Part shown: piece by piece, positions 22,146 through 32,196 of the stretch | Layout: every line of letters begins with the position of its first letter | Position numbering within the stretch: position 1 is the stretch's first letter | Assembly: GCA_020796225.1 (NCBI GenBank) | Contig: CM036771.1 | Location: 24,941,176-25,005,175, forward strand | Origin: Arion vulgaris | Taxonomy: Eukaryota; Mollusca; Gastropoda; Stylommatophora; Arionidae | Length of the DNA: 64,000 nt | Direction: 5' to 3' | Translations under genes and position numbers: made by a program | Notes under the pieces: model-generated | Told to the model about the DNA's origin: nothing | The model's database searches: none | Seen by the model: only the letters and a program-made list of their open reading frames with translations

Positions 22146-22329
22146 AGCCCTTTTTTTTAGAACCAATATTTTCTGTAAACAAATGTTGTAACTACGTTTT
22201 CTCGTGACTACCTGTGTGCATGATCAATGATCTTCTTCTTTTTCTGCATTCTCACAAGAATAACAGTTTACTGAACACGCTATGAAATATTGATAGCTTT
22301 TAACTATCGCAACTAATAACTCGAGAAAG

Positions 22330-22560
22330 AGTTGAAATTGGATTCGGTGTTTCTACATACAAAGAGATATATCCAGAAAGAACTCAAAATCAAAGAAAAC
22401 TGGCTGAAGCTAAAAATACGAAAGAGAAAATTGAGATATTTTGGACAAAAAAAAGACATGAAGTGCTGGAGAAGACCATCATGGAAGGAGGCATAACGGC
22501 AAATAGAAGAAGAGAAGACCACGGAGAAGATGGATTCAGGATGTAACTGATGGTCTGAAC
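22330..22560 (+). mobile_element. LINE ORF2 C-terminal fragment
   Basis: The forward strand reads IQKELKIKENWLKLKIRKRK, LRYFGQKKRHEVLEKTIMEG and a degraded GRPRRRW segment, ending at GTAACTGATGGTCTGAAC. It is homologous to 15180. It stops abruptly at a SINE-A segment. Confidence 0.8.
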
Positions 22561-22680
22561 AGACCTACTTATAGGCGCATAACTGGCAAAACGTACAATT
22601 GCTCTTATGCTCAAATCACGAACAATTCACAAGAGTTGTTTAATAAGTGCTTGATATGGAGCGTTTGAAGAAGAAGAATA
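22561..22680 (+). mobile_element. SINE-A 3' half joined to LINE
   Basis: Starts in mid-SINE at AGACCTACTTATAGGCGCAT and continues to GATATGGAGCGTTTGAAGAA. The missing SINE 5' half is replaced by LINE sequence. A 29-bp array starts within 20 bp of its tail. Confidence 0.85.
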
Positions 22681-22693
22681 ACAAGACACTGTC

Positions 22694-23950
22694 ATATCCG
22701 AAGTTATGTATAACCAGGTGCTTAAATCCAAAGTTGTGTATAACCAGGTCCTTAAATCCAAAGTTGTGTATAACCAGGTGCTTAAATCCAAAGTTGTGTA
22801 TAACCAGGTCCTTAAATCCAAAGTTGTGTATAACCAGGTCTTAAATCCAAAGTTGTGTATAACCAGGTCTTAAATCCAAGTTGTGATAACCAGGTCTTCA
22901 ATCCAAAGTTGTGTATAACCAGGTCCTTAAATCCGAAGTTGTGTATAACCAGGTCCTTAAATCCGAAGTTGTGTATAACCAGGTTTAAATCCAAAGTTGT
23001 GTATAGACCAGGTTTAAACTCGAGTTATGTATAACCAGGTCTTAAATCCAAAGTTGTGTATAACCAGGTCTTAAATCCAAAGTTATGTATAACCAGGTCT
23101 TAAATCAAAGTTATGTATACTAGGTCTTCAACCGAAGTTGTGTATAACCAGGTCTTAAATCCGAAGTTATGTATAACCAGGTCTTAAATCCAAAGTTGTG
23201 TATAACCAGGTCTTAAATCCAAAGTTGTGTATAACCAGGTCTTAAATCCAAAGTTGTGTATAACCAGGTTTAAATCCAAAGTTGTGTATAACCAGGTTTA
23301 AATCCGAAGTTATGTATAACCAGGTCTTAAATCCAAAGTTGTGTATAACCAGGTCTTAAATCCAAAGTTGTGTATAACCAGGTCTTAAATCCAAAGTTGT
23401 GTATAACCAGGTCTTAAATCCAAAGTTATGTATAACCAGGTCTTAAATCCAAAGTTATGTATAACCAGGTCTTAAACCGAATTGTGTATAACAGGTCTTA
23501 AATCCGAAGTTATGTATAACCAGGTCTTAAATCCAAAGTTGTGTATAACCAGGTCTTAAATCCAAAGTTGTGTATAACCAGGTCTTAAATCCAAAGTTGT
23601 GTATAACCAGGTTTAAATCCAAAGTTGTGTATAACCAGGTCTTAAATCCGAAGTTATGTATAACCAGGTCTTAAATCCAAAGTTGTGTATAACCAGGTTT
23701 AAATCCAAAGTTGTGTATAACCAGGTCTTAAATCCAAAGTTGTGTATAACCAGGTCTTAAATCCAAAGTTGTGTATAACCAGGTCTTAAATCCAAAGTTG
23801 TGTATAACCAGGTCTTAAATCCAAAGTTGTGTATAACCAGGTCTTAAATCCAAAGTTGTGTATAACCAGGTCCTTAAATCCGAAGTTGTGTATAACTAGA
23901 GCCTTATATCCGAAGATGTGTATAACTAGAGCCTTAAATCCGAAGATGTG
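22694..23950. repeat. 29-bp tandem array, about 43 copies
   Basis: The unit is AAATCCAAAGTTGTGTATAA followed by CCAGGTCTT. Variants are CCAAAG/CCGAAG, GTGT/ATGT and GGTCTT/GGTCCTT/GGTTT. Unit length varies by one or two bases at the GGTCTTAAA site. The array begins beside a SINE-A tail. Confidence 0.97.
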
Positions 23951-24344
23951 TTAGAAGATATGTAACAAAAATTATGAAATTCTCCTTTTATTTCTTTAAT
24001 GACAAACAAGAAATCAACATAACATCAGCATCTCTTCTAATAGCTCTTCATCATATTAAAATGAAACTATAACACAAAGACACACAGTAATATAAGATAT
24101 ACAATAACAAAGAAACAAAATCGTGTTCAACTGATATTAAGAAACAGTTTTTTGATGAAATCTGATATCTGTGAGAATTAATATAGGAAGCACGCTACAG
24201 GTCGCAGTGTACTTTCTGGAAGATGAAAAAGTTCTGAACTAGATCAATCAGAGTATATAGTGCAGAATGGAAAAGACAGAACCAGTTAGGTATGATTAGA
24301 AAGGTACCTGGGGATGTGTGTGGGTGAGTCGTGGAAGTGTAACA
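23951..24344. other. unassigned DNA
   Basis: AT-rich DNA with nothing recognised. Confidence 0.5.
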
Positions 24345-25025
24345 TCTTCTTCTTCTTCTTTTGTCGTCACACTGCTACCGGGTTGTTGCCCAGTGTCGTG
24401 GTTTTCTGTTTTTGTCTTGCGCTGTTCTGGTGGCTTGTGTGATTGTTATCTTTGCTCTTTCACAGGATTCTGCTACGTCATCTAACCATCTTTTCCGTGG
24501 TCTTCCTCTTGCCTTCTTTCCCGATGTTCTGTTGTAGAAGACTCTGTATACTGTGGAGTTTGGATGCATTCTTATTAAGTGGCCAAACCACTTCATTCTT
24601 TGTTTCTCTATGTAATTCAAGCACATTTTGTGCCAACTTTCTTTCTTATGCTGATGTTGGTGACTCTGTCTTTTACTTGGTAAATCTTTGACTTGTTTAA
24701 ATTGATTGTTGTAGATGGAGATATTGGTAGCATTTTGCTCTGTAGAGAATGTCAGTCAATACTTCGTTTTCTCAATATTTATTCCCAAATTGTATTCATT
24801 GCATGTTAACTGGAATCTGTTCATTTTTCGCTGTAGCTGTTCCTCTGTTGTTGATATAAATGCCTGACCGTCATCACTAAAAAAATTGTTGAAGAGTTTC
24901 CTAGGTTGTTCCCTTCACTTGTGTTACATTTCCTTTACCAGATTTGATCGATATATGTGATCAACAGCAGCGGTGATCGTGCTCAACTTTGTCTTACTCC
25001 TGACCCAACATGGAACGTGTCTGTG
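24345..25025 (-). mobile_element. LINE 3' portion with (GAA)n tail
   Basis: Reverse reading of 24375-24626 gives EKQRMKWFGHLIRMHPNSTV, then GKKARGRPRKRWLDDVAESC and ITQATRTAQDKNR. The element ends in CGTCACACTGC... and a CTTCTTCTTCTT run seen on the forward strand. Weaker homology to the RT and thumb regions extends right to about 25020. It is decayed. Confidence 0.85.
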
Positions 25026-25030
25026 TATGT

Positions 25031-25062
25031 TCATAACCATAACCATAACCATAACCATAACC
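25031..25062. repeat. AACCAT hexamer run
   Basis: Five to six copies of CATAAC. Too short to be telomeric and not a known telomere unit. Confidence 0.9.
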
Positions 25063-25067
25063 ATACA

Positions 25068-25125
25068 TTGTTTCTTTATATATCGTTCTGCGTAGATTAA
25101 TTCAGTGATCTTAACTCACATATGT
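25068..25125. repeat. direct repeat flanking a LINE, left copy
   Basis: TTTCTTTATATATCGT...GCGTAGATTAATTCAGTGAT recurs at 25598-25655 with a few small indels. Confidence 0.85.
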
Positions 25126-25164
25126 ATATGTTCATAACCGTACATTGTTTCTTTATGCAAACAC

Positions 25165-25597
25165 GTCACCATGAACACAAAAGAGCAATGTTCAACACAA
25201 TCTTTTTCCCATTATGCTACCAGTGCAAACCTGACGCTGACAACAAACGATAGAAAACTAGTCACAACAGAGATGAAGTGTCTACGCAGAATGCTGGGTG
25301 TAACAGAAGAGACGTTGAGAAGAAGACATCGGAAAAAGTGGTCAACATCAGTACTGACTTCATCAAGAAACAACAAATTAAATGGTTCGGTCACGTAAGC
25401 AGATTACCATCAGACAGTGCACCCAAAGAGCAATGCTGCTCGATACAATGGGTACAAAGCAAAAGGCCGGCCACGCAAAAGATGGACCTCAGAGATAACA
25501 GGGCGACGAAAGAGACTATCTACGAAGCGCATACTAGGCCCGTTTTGAAATCTCTTCCTGACCTGACGCGTGAGGGATACAGGATTCAGAAGAAAGT
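25165..25597 (+). mobile_element. LINE fragment between direct repeats
   Basis: Forward frames (25171-25398, 25278-25628) read TTNDRKLVTTEMKCLRRMLG, VTEETLRRR and, after a frameshift, FIKKQQIKWFGHVSRLPSDS and KRPATQK (a damaged GRPRK). This is the post-RT region of the CLRRMLG/WFGH LINE type. It is opposite in strand to the LINE at 24345. It is 5'-truncated and decayed. Confidence 0.8.
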
Positions 25598-25655
25598 TTC
25601 TTTATATATCGTCTCTTGCGTAGATTAATTCAGTGATCCTTAACTCCACATATTG
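25598..25655. repeat. direct repeat flanking a LINE, right copy
   Basis: Partner of 25068-25125. Confidence 0.85.
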
Positions 25656-25659
25656 ATAA

Positions 25660-26135
25660 CACTTCCACTACTTGTTCAAATCTACATGGTCGAACGCTTT
25701 TTTGCTGATCCACGAACTCAACGTGACAGGACAGCATTGTGTGAACAAGAATAAGCACATCACATGACTGAGATATGAAATGACGCCATTGCATATCAAA
25801 GTGTTATCACATCGCACGACTTAGGCGTGACAGTCCTTTAACCCTTTGACTTCGTAATTTGTTTTAACCAAAGGGTACATTTATGTTACAATAAATAATA
25901 CATTAGCCTGTATATAGGTTTTACGCTATTTTAAAACAATAGAGCAAGCCAGTATATCGGCCCAACAAGACGAATAGGTTAAGTCACAGCCAACTCTAGA
26001 TAACTTGATCAATTTATTGTTGGCTCTGGTTAATTTAAAAAATAAGTTAAGAAATCAAGCTTATCGTAAACCTTACATTAAAAGTTTCCATCATTTTAAC
26101 ACACATTAACGGATAAACTAAGACAAATAGAATTA
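25660..26135. other. unassigned AT-rich DNA
   Basis: Nothing recognised. Confidence 0.5.
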
Positions 26136-26138
26136 GAT

Positions 26139-26435
26139 TTGGCAAGACAATGCGTTAATGAAATACAGGAAGTTTGGATTAAGTTACATTACTGCGTTAT
26201 ATTAACAAGATGTGAAAATAACAATAATTCAATCTCAAATCTTATTCGCAATTGGAATTTTTTGGACGTAATTCTAAAAAAGTTGGAATATTTCGGTTAC
26301 ATTGATTTAGTGAGAACAACAAAAACGCTATGTTTTCTGCAAGTCGATACATTAAACAAACTTAAATTTGAAGTTGAGAGGGCAGGAGAACTGGCTAGAG
26401 ATAGGAAGTGTTTCACACGGTCGGGATGAGTGCCA
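26139..26435 (+). mobile_element. very decayed LINE C-terminus (weak)
   Basis: A 96-codon open frame contains KKLEYFGYIDL and ends ERAGELARDRKCFT. This echoes the YFGHI and ARDRxxF positions of the LINE C-termini nearby. The remainder does not match, so this is tentative. Confidence 0.4.
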
Positions 26436-26579
26436 CGTTCTACGAAGCGCATGCTGTACGAAGGGAAACATATCTGATAAATGAGTAAAGGTTAAGAAAC
26501 GTGTTGGTCGTTTTTCAACTTCACATTTATTATAAATAGATCGGAATTTAGCGTGTTCGTAATAGTTTGTTGTCTAAAC

Positions 26580-26957
26580 CATAGATTCCCAAACTTTTTC
26601 GGCCCACCGCCACTTTGCACCCACCGCCCACTTTGCACAACATAAACGCCCCCACACATATATATAATATACATGTTCTATTTTCACTTTGACATAGAAA
26701 ATTGATATATATTTCTGTCATATATGGTCAATTTTCACATGATTATATATTCATGAAATAGAAAACTGACGAGCAAATTGATCGTGTAAGATGGACATAA
26801 GATGAATTAAAATGCAGAATTCAAATTTTTAATGATTATTCAATGGCAAAATCACGAAATAAAACTCCTTTCAAATGCTTCTGAACCCACTATCGCACAA
26901 CTGGAAGGCTTCAGCGCCCACTGCGGGGAGGGGCGGTAACGCCCGTGGGAAATACTG
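26580..26957. mobile_element. hAT-type MITE, copy 1
   Basis: The left end is CATAGATTCCCAAACTTTTT; the right end in reverse is CAGTATTTCCCACGGGC. The perfect 8-bp direct repeat GTCTAAAC lies immediately outside both ends (26572-26579 and 26958-26965). Short imperfect inverted ends of CAG-TTCCCAAA type plus an 8-bp duplication are hallmarks of hAT elements. At 378 bp with no coding sequence it is non-autonomous. The interior is AT-rich (CATATATGGTCAATTTTCA) and the ends are GC-rich. Confidence 0.9.
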
Positions 26958-27064
26958 GTCTAAACAAACAAATCTATTTCAGATCGCAACAGTGCGAATT
27001 GAAACTTTTAGAAAATTTGAAACAAACACAGGGCTTCTTCTTTCTTCTTCTGTTGTCGTCCCAT

Positions 27065-27306
27065 ATATATGAAAAACAAATGAAAATCGTGGCATATCCT
27101 AAAGGACGTAGCCACCAACCACAGTAAACTAGTTGTTGTTTTTCTAGACACCACTTATACGTTCAGTAGTTTGCCATTGCTTTCTGAACGGGTCGTGCCA
27201 TCGTCCTTTTGTAAAAATTCACGGGGAAAAATTTACAAGCAAATTGTCCATAGCGTGATTCGAACTCAGAACGTCGATGTTAATAAACCGAGTCACTATT
27301 CCCTAA
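27065..27306 (-). mobile_element. SINE-B copy, host of a SINE-C insertion
   Basis: In reverse the head has AGTGACTCGGTTTATTAACA and a B box TGAGTTCGAATCACGC. Then come an ATTTGCTTGTAAATTTTTCC block, CGTTCAGAAAGCAATGGCAA, ACTACTGAACGTATAAGTGG and TACGTCCTTTAGGATATGCC. The SINE-C copy at 27318 cuts its 5' flank. Confidence 0.8.
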
Positions 27307-27317
27307 GCCACTTGAAT

Positions 27318-27529
27318 GCCCGCCTGTCCAGCGTGTTCGTTAGCGCGTTGGACTACGGGTGACAAGCTCCCTGTGAGTGCGGGTTCAATTCCTTGGACTG
27401 GCAGAACAGCCACAGATTCACCAGATTCACGGTGTTCGTGGTACCGAACCGAAGGGTTCCGATGTCCATGGCACCGAGCCGAAGAGCTGAAAGCTCAAGT
27501 GCTTCTGGATCGGTAAAAAAAAAAAAAAA
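27318..27529 (+). mobile_element. SINE-C copy with target duplication
   Basis: The tRNA-like head has A box TTCGTTAGCGCGTTGGAC and B box GCGGGTTCAATTCC. The body has CAGATTCACGGTGTTCGTGG and CCATGGCACCGAGCCGAAGA, and it ends in a 15-A run. The 11-bp GCCACTTGAAT is repeated exactly on both sides (27307-27317 and 27530-27540). The intact poly-A and perfect duplication indicate a young LINE-mediated insertion. Confidence 0.93.
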
Positions 27530-27571
27530 GCCACTTGAATTACTGGCCCATAATATGTTACTATTTTGAAT

Positions 27572-27752
27572 GTTGACGTGGTGTTGTTTCCTCAGCAAAA
27601 AGTACACAGTTGACGTGGTGTTGTTTCCTCAGCAAAAAGTACACAGTTGACGTGGTGTTGTTTCCTCAGCAAAAGTACACAGTTGACGTTGTGTTGTTCC
27701 TCAGCAAAAGTACACAGTTGACGTTGTGTTGCTTCCTCAGCAAAAAGTACAA
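27572..27752. repeat. 37-bp tandem array, about 5 copies
   Basis: The unit is GTTGACGTGGTGTTGTTTCC followed by TCAGCAAAAAGTACACA. The A-run and CGTGG/CGTTG vary. It lies 40 bp right of the SINE-C target duplication. Confidence 0.95.
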
Positions 27753-27890
27753 AAATATAGAAACTGAAGCCACTAGAGATTACTTTACGCTATCAATATC
27801 GCTCTGATATTTTGTTTGATTTGTCAGAATAATCTTGTAATGTAGAAATATTTTCTAACCAAATAGTACAACCAGTTAGAGCCTTAACAC

Positions 27891-28148
27891 ACACCCGTGT
27901 GTTGCCGGGTCTCTAATAGGGAGCAAAGAATAGTAACATTGATATTTACAAGGCATGTCGTGAGAGGCGACTGATGAAGGGCCTAGGAAGAAACCTAGTA
28001 ATTAAAAAGCGTCGTAACAATCGGATTTGCTGGCCTACTTGTAAGCGAATAACTGGCACAACGTACAATTGCTTCTTGGCTCAGATCACATATAAATCAC
28101 AAAAAGTGGTTTAACATCGTTATGGAGCGTTGGAAGAAGAAGAATAAT
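27891..28148 (+). mobile_element. SINE-A copy with target duplication
   Basis: Full length, from CCCGTGTGTTGCCGGGTC to GTTGGAAGAAGAAGAAT. CTTAACAC is present on both sides (27883-27890 and 28149-28156) and marks the target duplication. Confidence 0.9.
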
Positions 28149-28189
28149 CTTAACACCGATTACTGATGATTTTGGTAATGGTTATCTCT

Positions 28190-28990
28190 AAGAAACAGGA
28201 AACACCACAATGCAATATCAAAATAAATAATACAAAACTGAAACAAGTCGATCGATTCAAGTATCTGGGAACAGTCCTAACATCAGATGGAAAATGTAAA
28301 ACAGAGATAGAGATTCAAGTATCTGGGAACAGTCCTAACATCAGATGGAAGATGTAAAACAGAGATAGAGATTTAAGTATCTGGGAACAGTTCTAACATC
28401 AGATGGAAGATGTAAAACAGAGATAGAGATTCAAGTATCTGGGAACAGTCCTAACATCAGATGGAAGATGTAAAACAGAGATAGAGATTCAAGTATCTGG
28501 GAACAGTCCTAACATCAGATGGAAGATGTAAAACAGAGATAGAGATTCAAGTATCTGGGAACAGTCCTAACACCAGATGGAAGATGTAACACATAGATTT
28601 AGGAGTAGAATAGCTCAAGCAAAGCACCTTTATGAAAATGAGAAACACACTATGCGTGAATTCATTAAAAATGATACCTGGAACGAGTAATCAAGTGCTA
28701 TAATGAACCTATACCTATGCAAGGAAGCGAATCATGGACAATGAACAAGCAATCAATGACAGTCATTTACAGAAGAATGGTGAAACTCCCATGAACAGCA
28801 AAGAAAACATGATGAGGTTTTAAATCAGGCCTGCACACAAAGAAACCTTATCAAAGAATACGAATCAGACAATCAAGGCTCTTCGGGCATATAATGCGAA
28901 GAGAAGGTTAAGAACATTTGGTGACAACAGGTAAAACTCAGGGAAGGAGTGATCATGGAAGACATGTGGAAAAATTTTAGATGGTCTGAC
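28190..28990 (+). mobile_element. LINE fragment with internal array
   Basis: The forward frame starts QCNIKINNTKLKQVDRFKYL and GTVLTSDGKCKTEIE, the FKYLGT region just after the LINE RT. It then enters a 58-bp array. After the array it continues FRSRIAQAKHLYENEKHTM and further decayed thumb-region sequence to about 28990. Confidence 0.85.
28254..28598. repeat. 58-bp tandem array inside a LINE ORF, about 6 copies
   Basis: The unit is GATTCAAGTATCTGGGAACA followed by GTCCTAACATCAGATGGAAG and ATGTAAAACAGAGATAGA. It is the LINE FKYLGTVLTSDG segment itself, tandemly repeated. 58 is not divisible by three, so the repeats shift frame. Confidence 0.95.
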
Positions 28991-29089
28991 ATCGTAGTTC
29001 GACAAAAGATCAACGTCATAGTTCATAGTTCATAAGTACGGTTCCAACTTCAATGCAACGGGTCACCCCATAATTGCTCCGTTCCTGTG

Positions 29090-29335
29090 CCAATGAAAAT
29101 CACACGAAATGCTAACAACTGTGAAATGTTTCCTGTGTAACTAATTCCAGAATGAAACAGCCGCGTACCGCCACAACAAACAACCTGCACCGCATAAAAT
29201 GCATATGGCCGTCGCTAATGTAGCAACACCAGAATTGATTAAATGCACCAAGGAGAGAGTGAGAGAGTGAAAAAGAGAGAGAGGAGTTGTGGAGAGACAT
29301 GATCGCCTACGTCGTCAGACAAGACACTTGATTGA
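29090..29335 (+). mobile_element. possible LINE 3' end
   Basis: GAGAGACATGATCGCCTACG then TCGTCAGACAAGACACTTGA reads WRDMIAYVVRQDT before a stop and GATTGATTGAT. This fits the last codons and tail of the DRxxWRxMIA type LINE. The upstream part is GA-rich and uncertain. Confidence 0.55.
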
Positions 29336-29485
29336 TTGATCTCTGATGTTTTAGTTTACCGGTCAGTGGAACCATCTTTTGAGAGATATTTCTATTTGTG
29401 ACATATGATTTACTTTAAGAAATGATAAACAATGTGTAGTAGGTTTTCATGACAATCGGTGATAAAATAAATGTCACTTCTTTAG

Positions 29486-29777
29486 TTTAGAAAAACCTAT
29501 GCAGGAGGTAGACGGAACATATCATTTCCTCATTTAGGAAAACCTATGTAGGACGTAGACGGGACATATTGTTTCCTCATTTAGGAAAACCTATGCAGGA
29601 CGTAGACGGGACATATTGTTTCCTCATTTAGGAAAACCTATGCAGGACGTAGACGGGACATATTGTTTCCTCATTTAGGAAAACCTATGCATGACGTAGA
29701 TGGGACATATTATTTCCTCATTTAGGAAAACTTATGCAGGACGTAGACGGGACATATTGTTTCCTCATTTAGGAAAA
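29486..29777. repeat. 47-bp tandem array, about 6 copies
   Basis: The unit is TTTAGGAAAACCTATGCAGG followed by ACGTAGACGGGACATATTGT and TTCCTCA. A tRNA-like sequence follows directly on the right. Confidence 0.96.
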
Positions 29778-29784
29778 TGAAGTC

Positions 29785-29858
29785 TGAATTGAAACCACAA
29801 AAGTGTGCAAAAATTCGAACTCGTAAAACATTCTCTGCGGTTAGATAATCTGTCCCAA
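29785..29858 (-). mobile_element. tRNA-like SINE head beside the 47-bp array
   Basis: In reverse: GACAGATTATCTAACCGC (weak A box) and TTTACGAGTTCGAATTTTTG (good B box). The array lies on its downstream side, as at the 46-bp satellite. Confidence 0.5.
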
Positions 29859-29911
29859 CCTCTCTCTTGCACTCTCTTTTTCTCTCTCTCTCTCTTTATC
29901 TTTAGCCTGTG

Positions 29912-30300
29912 ACGCCAATGTCACTTAAGGCAGCAACAACTGCACACCATTCTTCTTGACCGTCCTCTGTATTGTGTTCCAGCTGTTATTCATTTCATTC
30001 AGCTCGTGCTCTAATATTCTCCTACAGGACTTTTTGGGTCTTCTATGTTTTCGTTTTACCCTCTGGGGTCCATCCCAGAGTTCGACTATGCGTATGCCAT
30101 ATCCGATAACTCGCCAGCGTACCTTTTAGATGATTGTTTTCAAATTTACTTGTTGACACTGTGCAAGCAATTCTTGGTTATAGTGATATGCTTTGATCTG
30201 AATCATCAACGACACTATCGAGAACATTCTCTAGTGTTTATAATTTCAACAGACTCAAAAGTACTTAACACCTTTTTGTGACGCCCTGAATGCAGAGTTG
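29912..30300 (-). mobile_element. LINE 3' coding end
   Basis: Reverse reading gives DGPQRVKRKHRRPKKSCRRI, LEHELNEMNNSWNTIQRTVK and, in another frame, a VVAALSDIGVTG end. This is the GKRKRGRPKKTWRR...SWNTIQR...VAAL tail of a LINE. Several frameshifts. Confidence 0.75.
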
Positions 30301-30319
30301 CCGATTATAACTAGAGTTA

Positions 30320-30476
30320 TATCACTAAAAAAGATGGTTGGCAGTGATAGCAGAATCCTGTCAAAGAGCAAAAATAACAATCCCTCAAGCCACTAGAACA
30401 GCGCAAGACTAAAACAGAAAATCACGACACTGGATAACATCCCGGTAATAGTGTGACGACAAAAGAAGAAGACCCG
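30320..30476 (+). mobile_element. LINE 3' terminus with (GAA)n tail
   Basis: The forward strand reads AESCQRAKITIPQATRTAQD then TAAAACAGAAAATCACGACACTGG-type untranslated sequence (interrupted match), and it ends GTGACGACAAAAGAAGAAG. Same family and 3' end as the reverse copy at 24345. Confidence 0.85.
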
Positions 30477-30479
30477 GAA

Positions 30480-30984
30480 GTCAGTACATCCGGTTTCTGC
30501 AGGCTGTTTTGATATAAGTGTTCGCCTCCCAAGGGCATCGAATTTATTACCCGATAACTGTATACATCACATAGTAACTATAATTATAATCAGCGCAGTG
30601 TAATTATTGTTGTCTGCGCCTTCTTGTTTCACTAAAACTATACATCTCAACTGTCAAGTCTACTAGTTTCAATTTTAGGATAACTTCTCAGTCTACGTCT
30701 GCAGTGACGCACTGATTTTGTGTTTTTCACTTCTACAGTCTCTTACTTTGTGATATATAGCATTTCAATTCCAATTTTACCCTGCGGGTTTCATTTGATT
30801 GGATGGTATTATGATGGTATTTCCCGAGATGGTTTACTATTGATTTCTACTTACTCTATATTATTTTCATCTTATTGATAGTGCACTTTTCACGCACAGT
30901 TTTAACAAGTGCGTCTGTTCATTAGATGTGAAGTGTGGGACGGAGACTTCGGTTGGTAAATAACTACTGTGTGAATATGATGTC
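30480..30984. other. unassigned AT-rich DNA
   Basis: Nothing recognised. Confidence 0.5.
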
Positions 30985-31250
30985 AGTGTCTGTAGCGTAA
31001 GTGGTAGTGAGCTCGCTTAAAACCCAAGGGTACCTGGTTCAAACTTCCCGGCGGGCAAGTTTGGAAGCAAATTCGTTCCCTTGGATGTGTACAAACGGTA
31101 AACGTGGACTTCACCTTTTAGAAAGCAATGACAAACTACTGAACTTATAAGTGGTACATAGAAAATCGGCTACTCGCTTACTGTTGTTGATGGATACGTC
31201 CTGTAATGGATATGTCCCGATTTTCATTTCATTTTCATGAACATGGTATA
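30985..31250 (+). mobile_element. SINE-B copy
   Basis: tRNA-like head with A box TAGCGTAAGTGGTAGTGAGC and B box ACCTGGTTCAAACTTCCC. The body GGAAGCAAATTCGTTCCCTT, AGAAAGCAATGACAAACTAC, TGAACTTATAAGTGG and CGTCCTGTAATGGATATG follows. This is the clearest head of the family. Confidence 0.85.
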
Positions 31251-31339
31251 TGTTAGTATATATACAACAATAATGACATACGTTTAAACATATTTAATTT
31301 GATTCATATCATGAAGGTTACTGAGTTTTGACCACATGT

Positions 31340-31520
31340 CTTTTATGAGCATCATCATCAGGTTTAGTACCCGATGGCATTTAGGATCAAGGATCTCCAC
31401 AAATCTATGTCCCTGGTATTTGTTATGATCTCAGATATTGACGCTCTTTCATGCCACGAAGTCAGGCTGTCTAAAGTTTTCTCTCTCTCTATCTGTCTTC
31501 CTCCGTCTCGTCTCCACTCG
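31340..31520 (-). mobile_element. LINE 3' end (WRSMIA type)
   Basis: In reverse the sequence ends with the DRDLWRSL-like codons and a (GAT)n tail. Blocks ATCTCAGATATTGACGC and CCACGAAGTCAGGCTGTCTA match the copies at 47650 and 35990. Confidence 0.75.
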
Positions 31521-31582
31521 ATCTTACCGATTTTTATATACCAAATAGTATACTATTTAGCTATAAATATTTATTTTACAAT

Positions 31583-31800
31583 TTGAGGGTGGAACAGTTG
31601 AGGGTGGAAGAAGGAAAGGAGGGCAGAGAAAATCCTGGTTTAACAACATCAAGAGCTGGTCAGGACAGAGTTTCTCCACACTAGCTAGAGGAGTCGAAGA
31701 CAGAGACGCATGGCGTGCTTTCTGTGCTGATGTATCCACAGTGACACCCTCACAACCGTAACGGGTTATGGGCTTTATTATTATTATATTATTTATTTAT
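31583..31800 (+). mobile_element. LINE 3' end with (ATT)n tail
   Basis: The forward strand reads VEGGRRKGGQRKSWFNNIKS, WSGQSFSTLARGVEDRDAWR and AFCADVSTVTPSQP before a stop. GTTATGGGCTTTATTATT and an (ATT)n run follow. The gene-end organisation is complete, and the element is 5'-truncated. Confidence 0.85.
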
Positions 31801-32030
31801 TTTACTAGTTAAAGCTTTCTTACAAAACTCGGAAGACTTTATACAAAGAGTAAGAAAATGATATATGTTTAAAAACTACTGAAGTGGCTTATTGTGTGAT
31901 CGTTATTCGGTTGTGAGCCTCTATATTGATCAATGGTATAGAATGAGTTAAAATTCTAAATTGTATGGATAAATCTCATGATCTCCAAGTACTGTATGTT
32001 TCATTGTTAGCGTATCTTTCTAGATAGCAG
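31801..32030. other. unassigned DNA
   Basis: Nothing recognised. Confidence 0.5.
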
Positions 32031-32034
32031 TTTG

Positions 32035-32196
32035 GGATTGCGTCTTTGTGTTTCAGTGGTTAAGACTTTGCCTTGTATTTCAAAGGTCGTACGTTCGAAT
32101 AAGGACAGCGTCATTCTGTTCACGAATGTATTTTATTCAAGAGACTCATAGGATTGTTGCCGGAGCTACATAATTCGTGCTTTGTGCAATACTCTC
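32035..32196 (+). mobile_element. SINE-D 5' half, interrupted
   Basis: A box TGTTTCAGTGGTTAAGAC and B box GTACGTTCGAATAAGGAC are both clear. Next are TCTGTTCACGAATGTATTTT and GTTGCCGGAGCTACATAATT, ending TGCAATACTCTC. The same 12 bp reappear at 32623-32634, where the SINE resumes. Confidence 0.85.

Noticed and set aside
25031..25062. interstitial telomere repeat
   Set aside because: The units AACCAT here and AACCAAT at 33708 are not known animal telomere units, and the runs are very short.
27318..27400. true tRNA gene
   Set aside because: The A and B boxes are present, but no cloverleaf with a proper anticodon and acceptor stem can be drawn. The same head recurs with a common SINE body and a poly-A tail. 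The same reasoning applies to the heads at 11958, 30985, 32035, 61028, 62140 and 63120.
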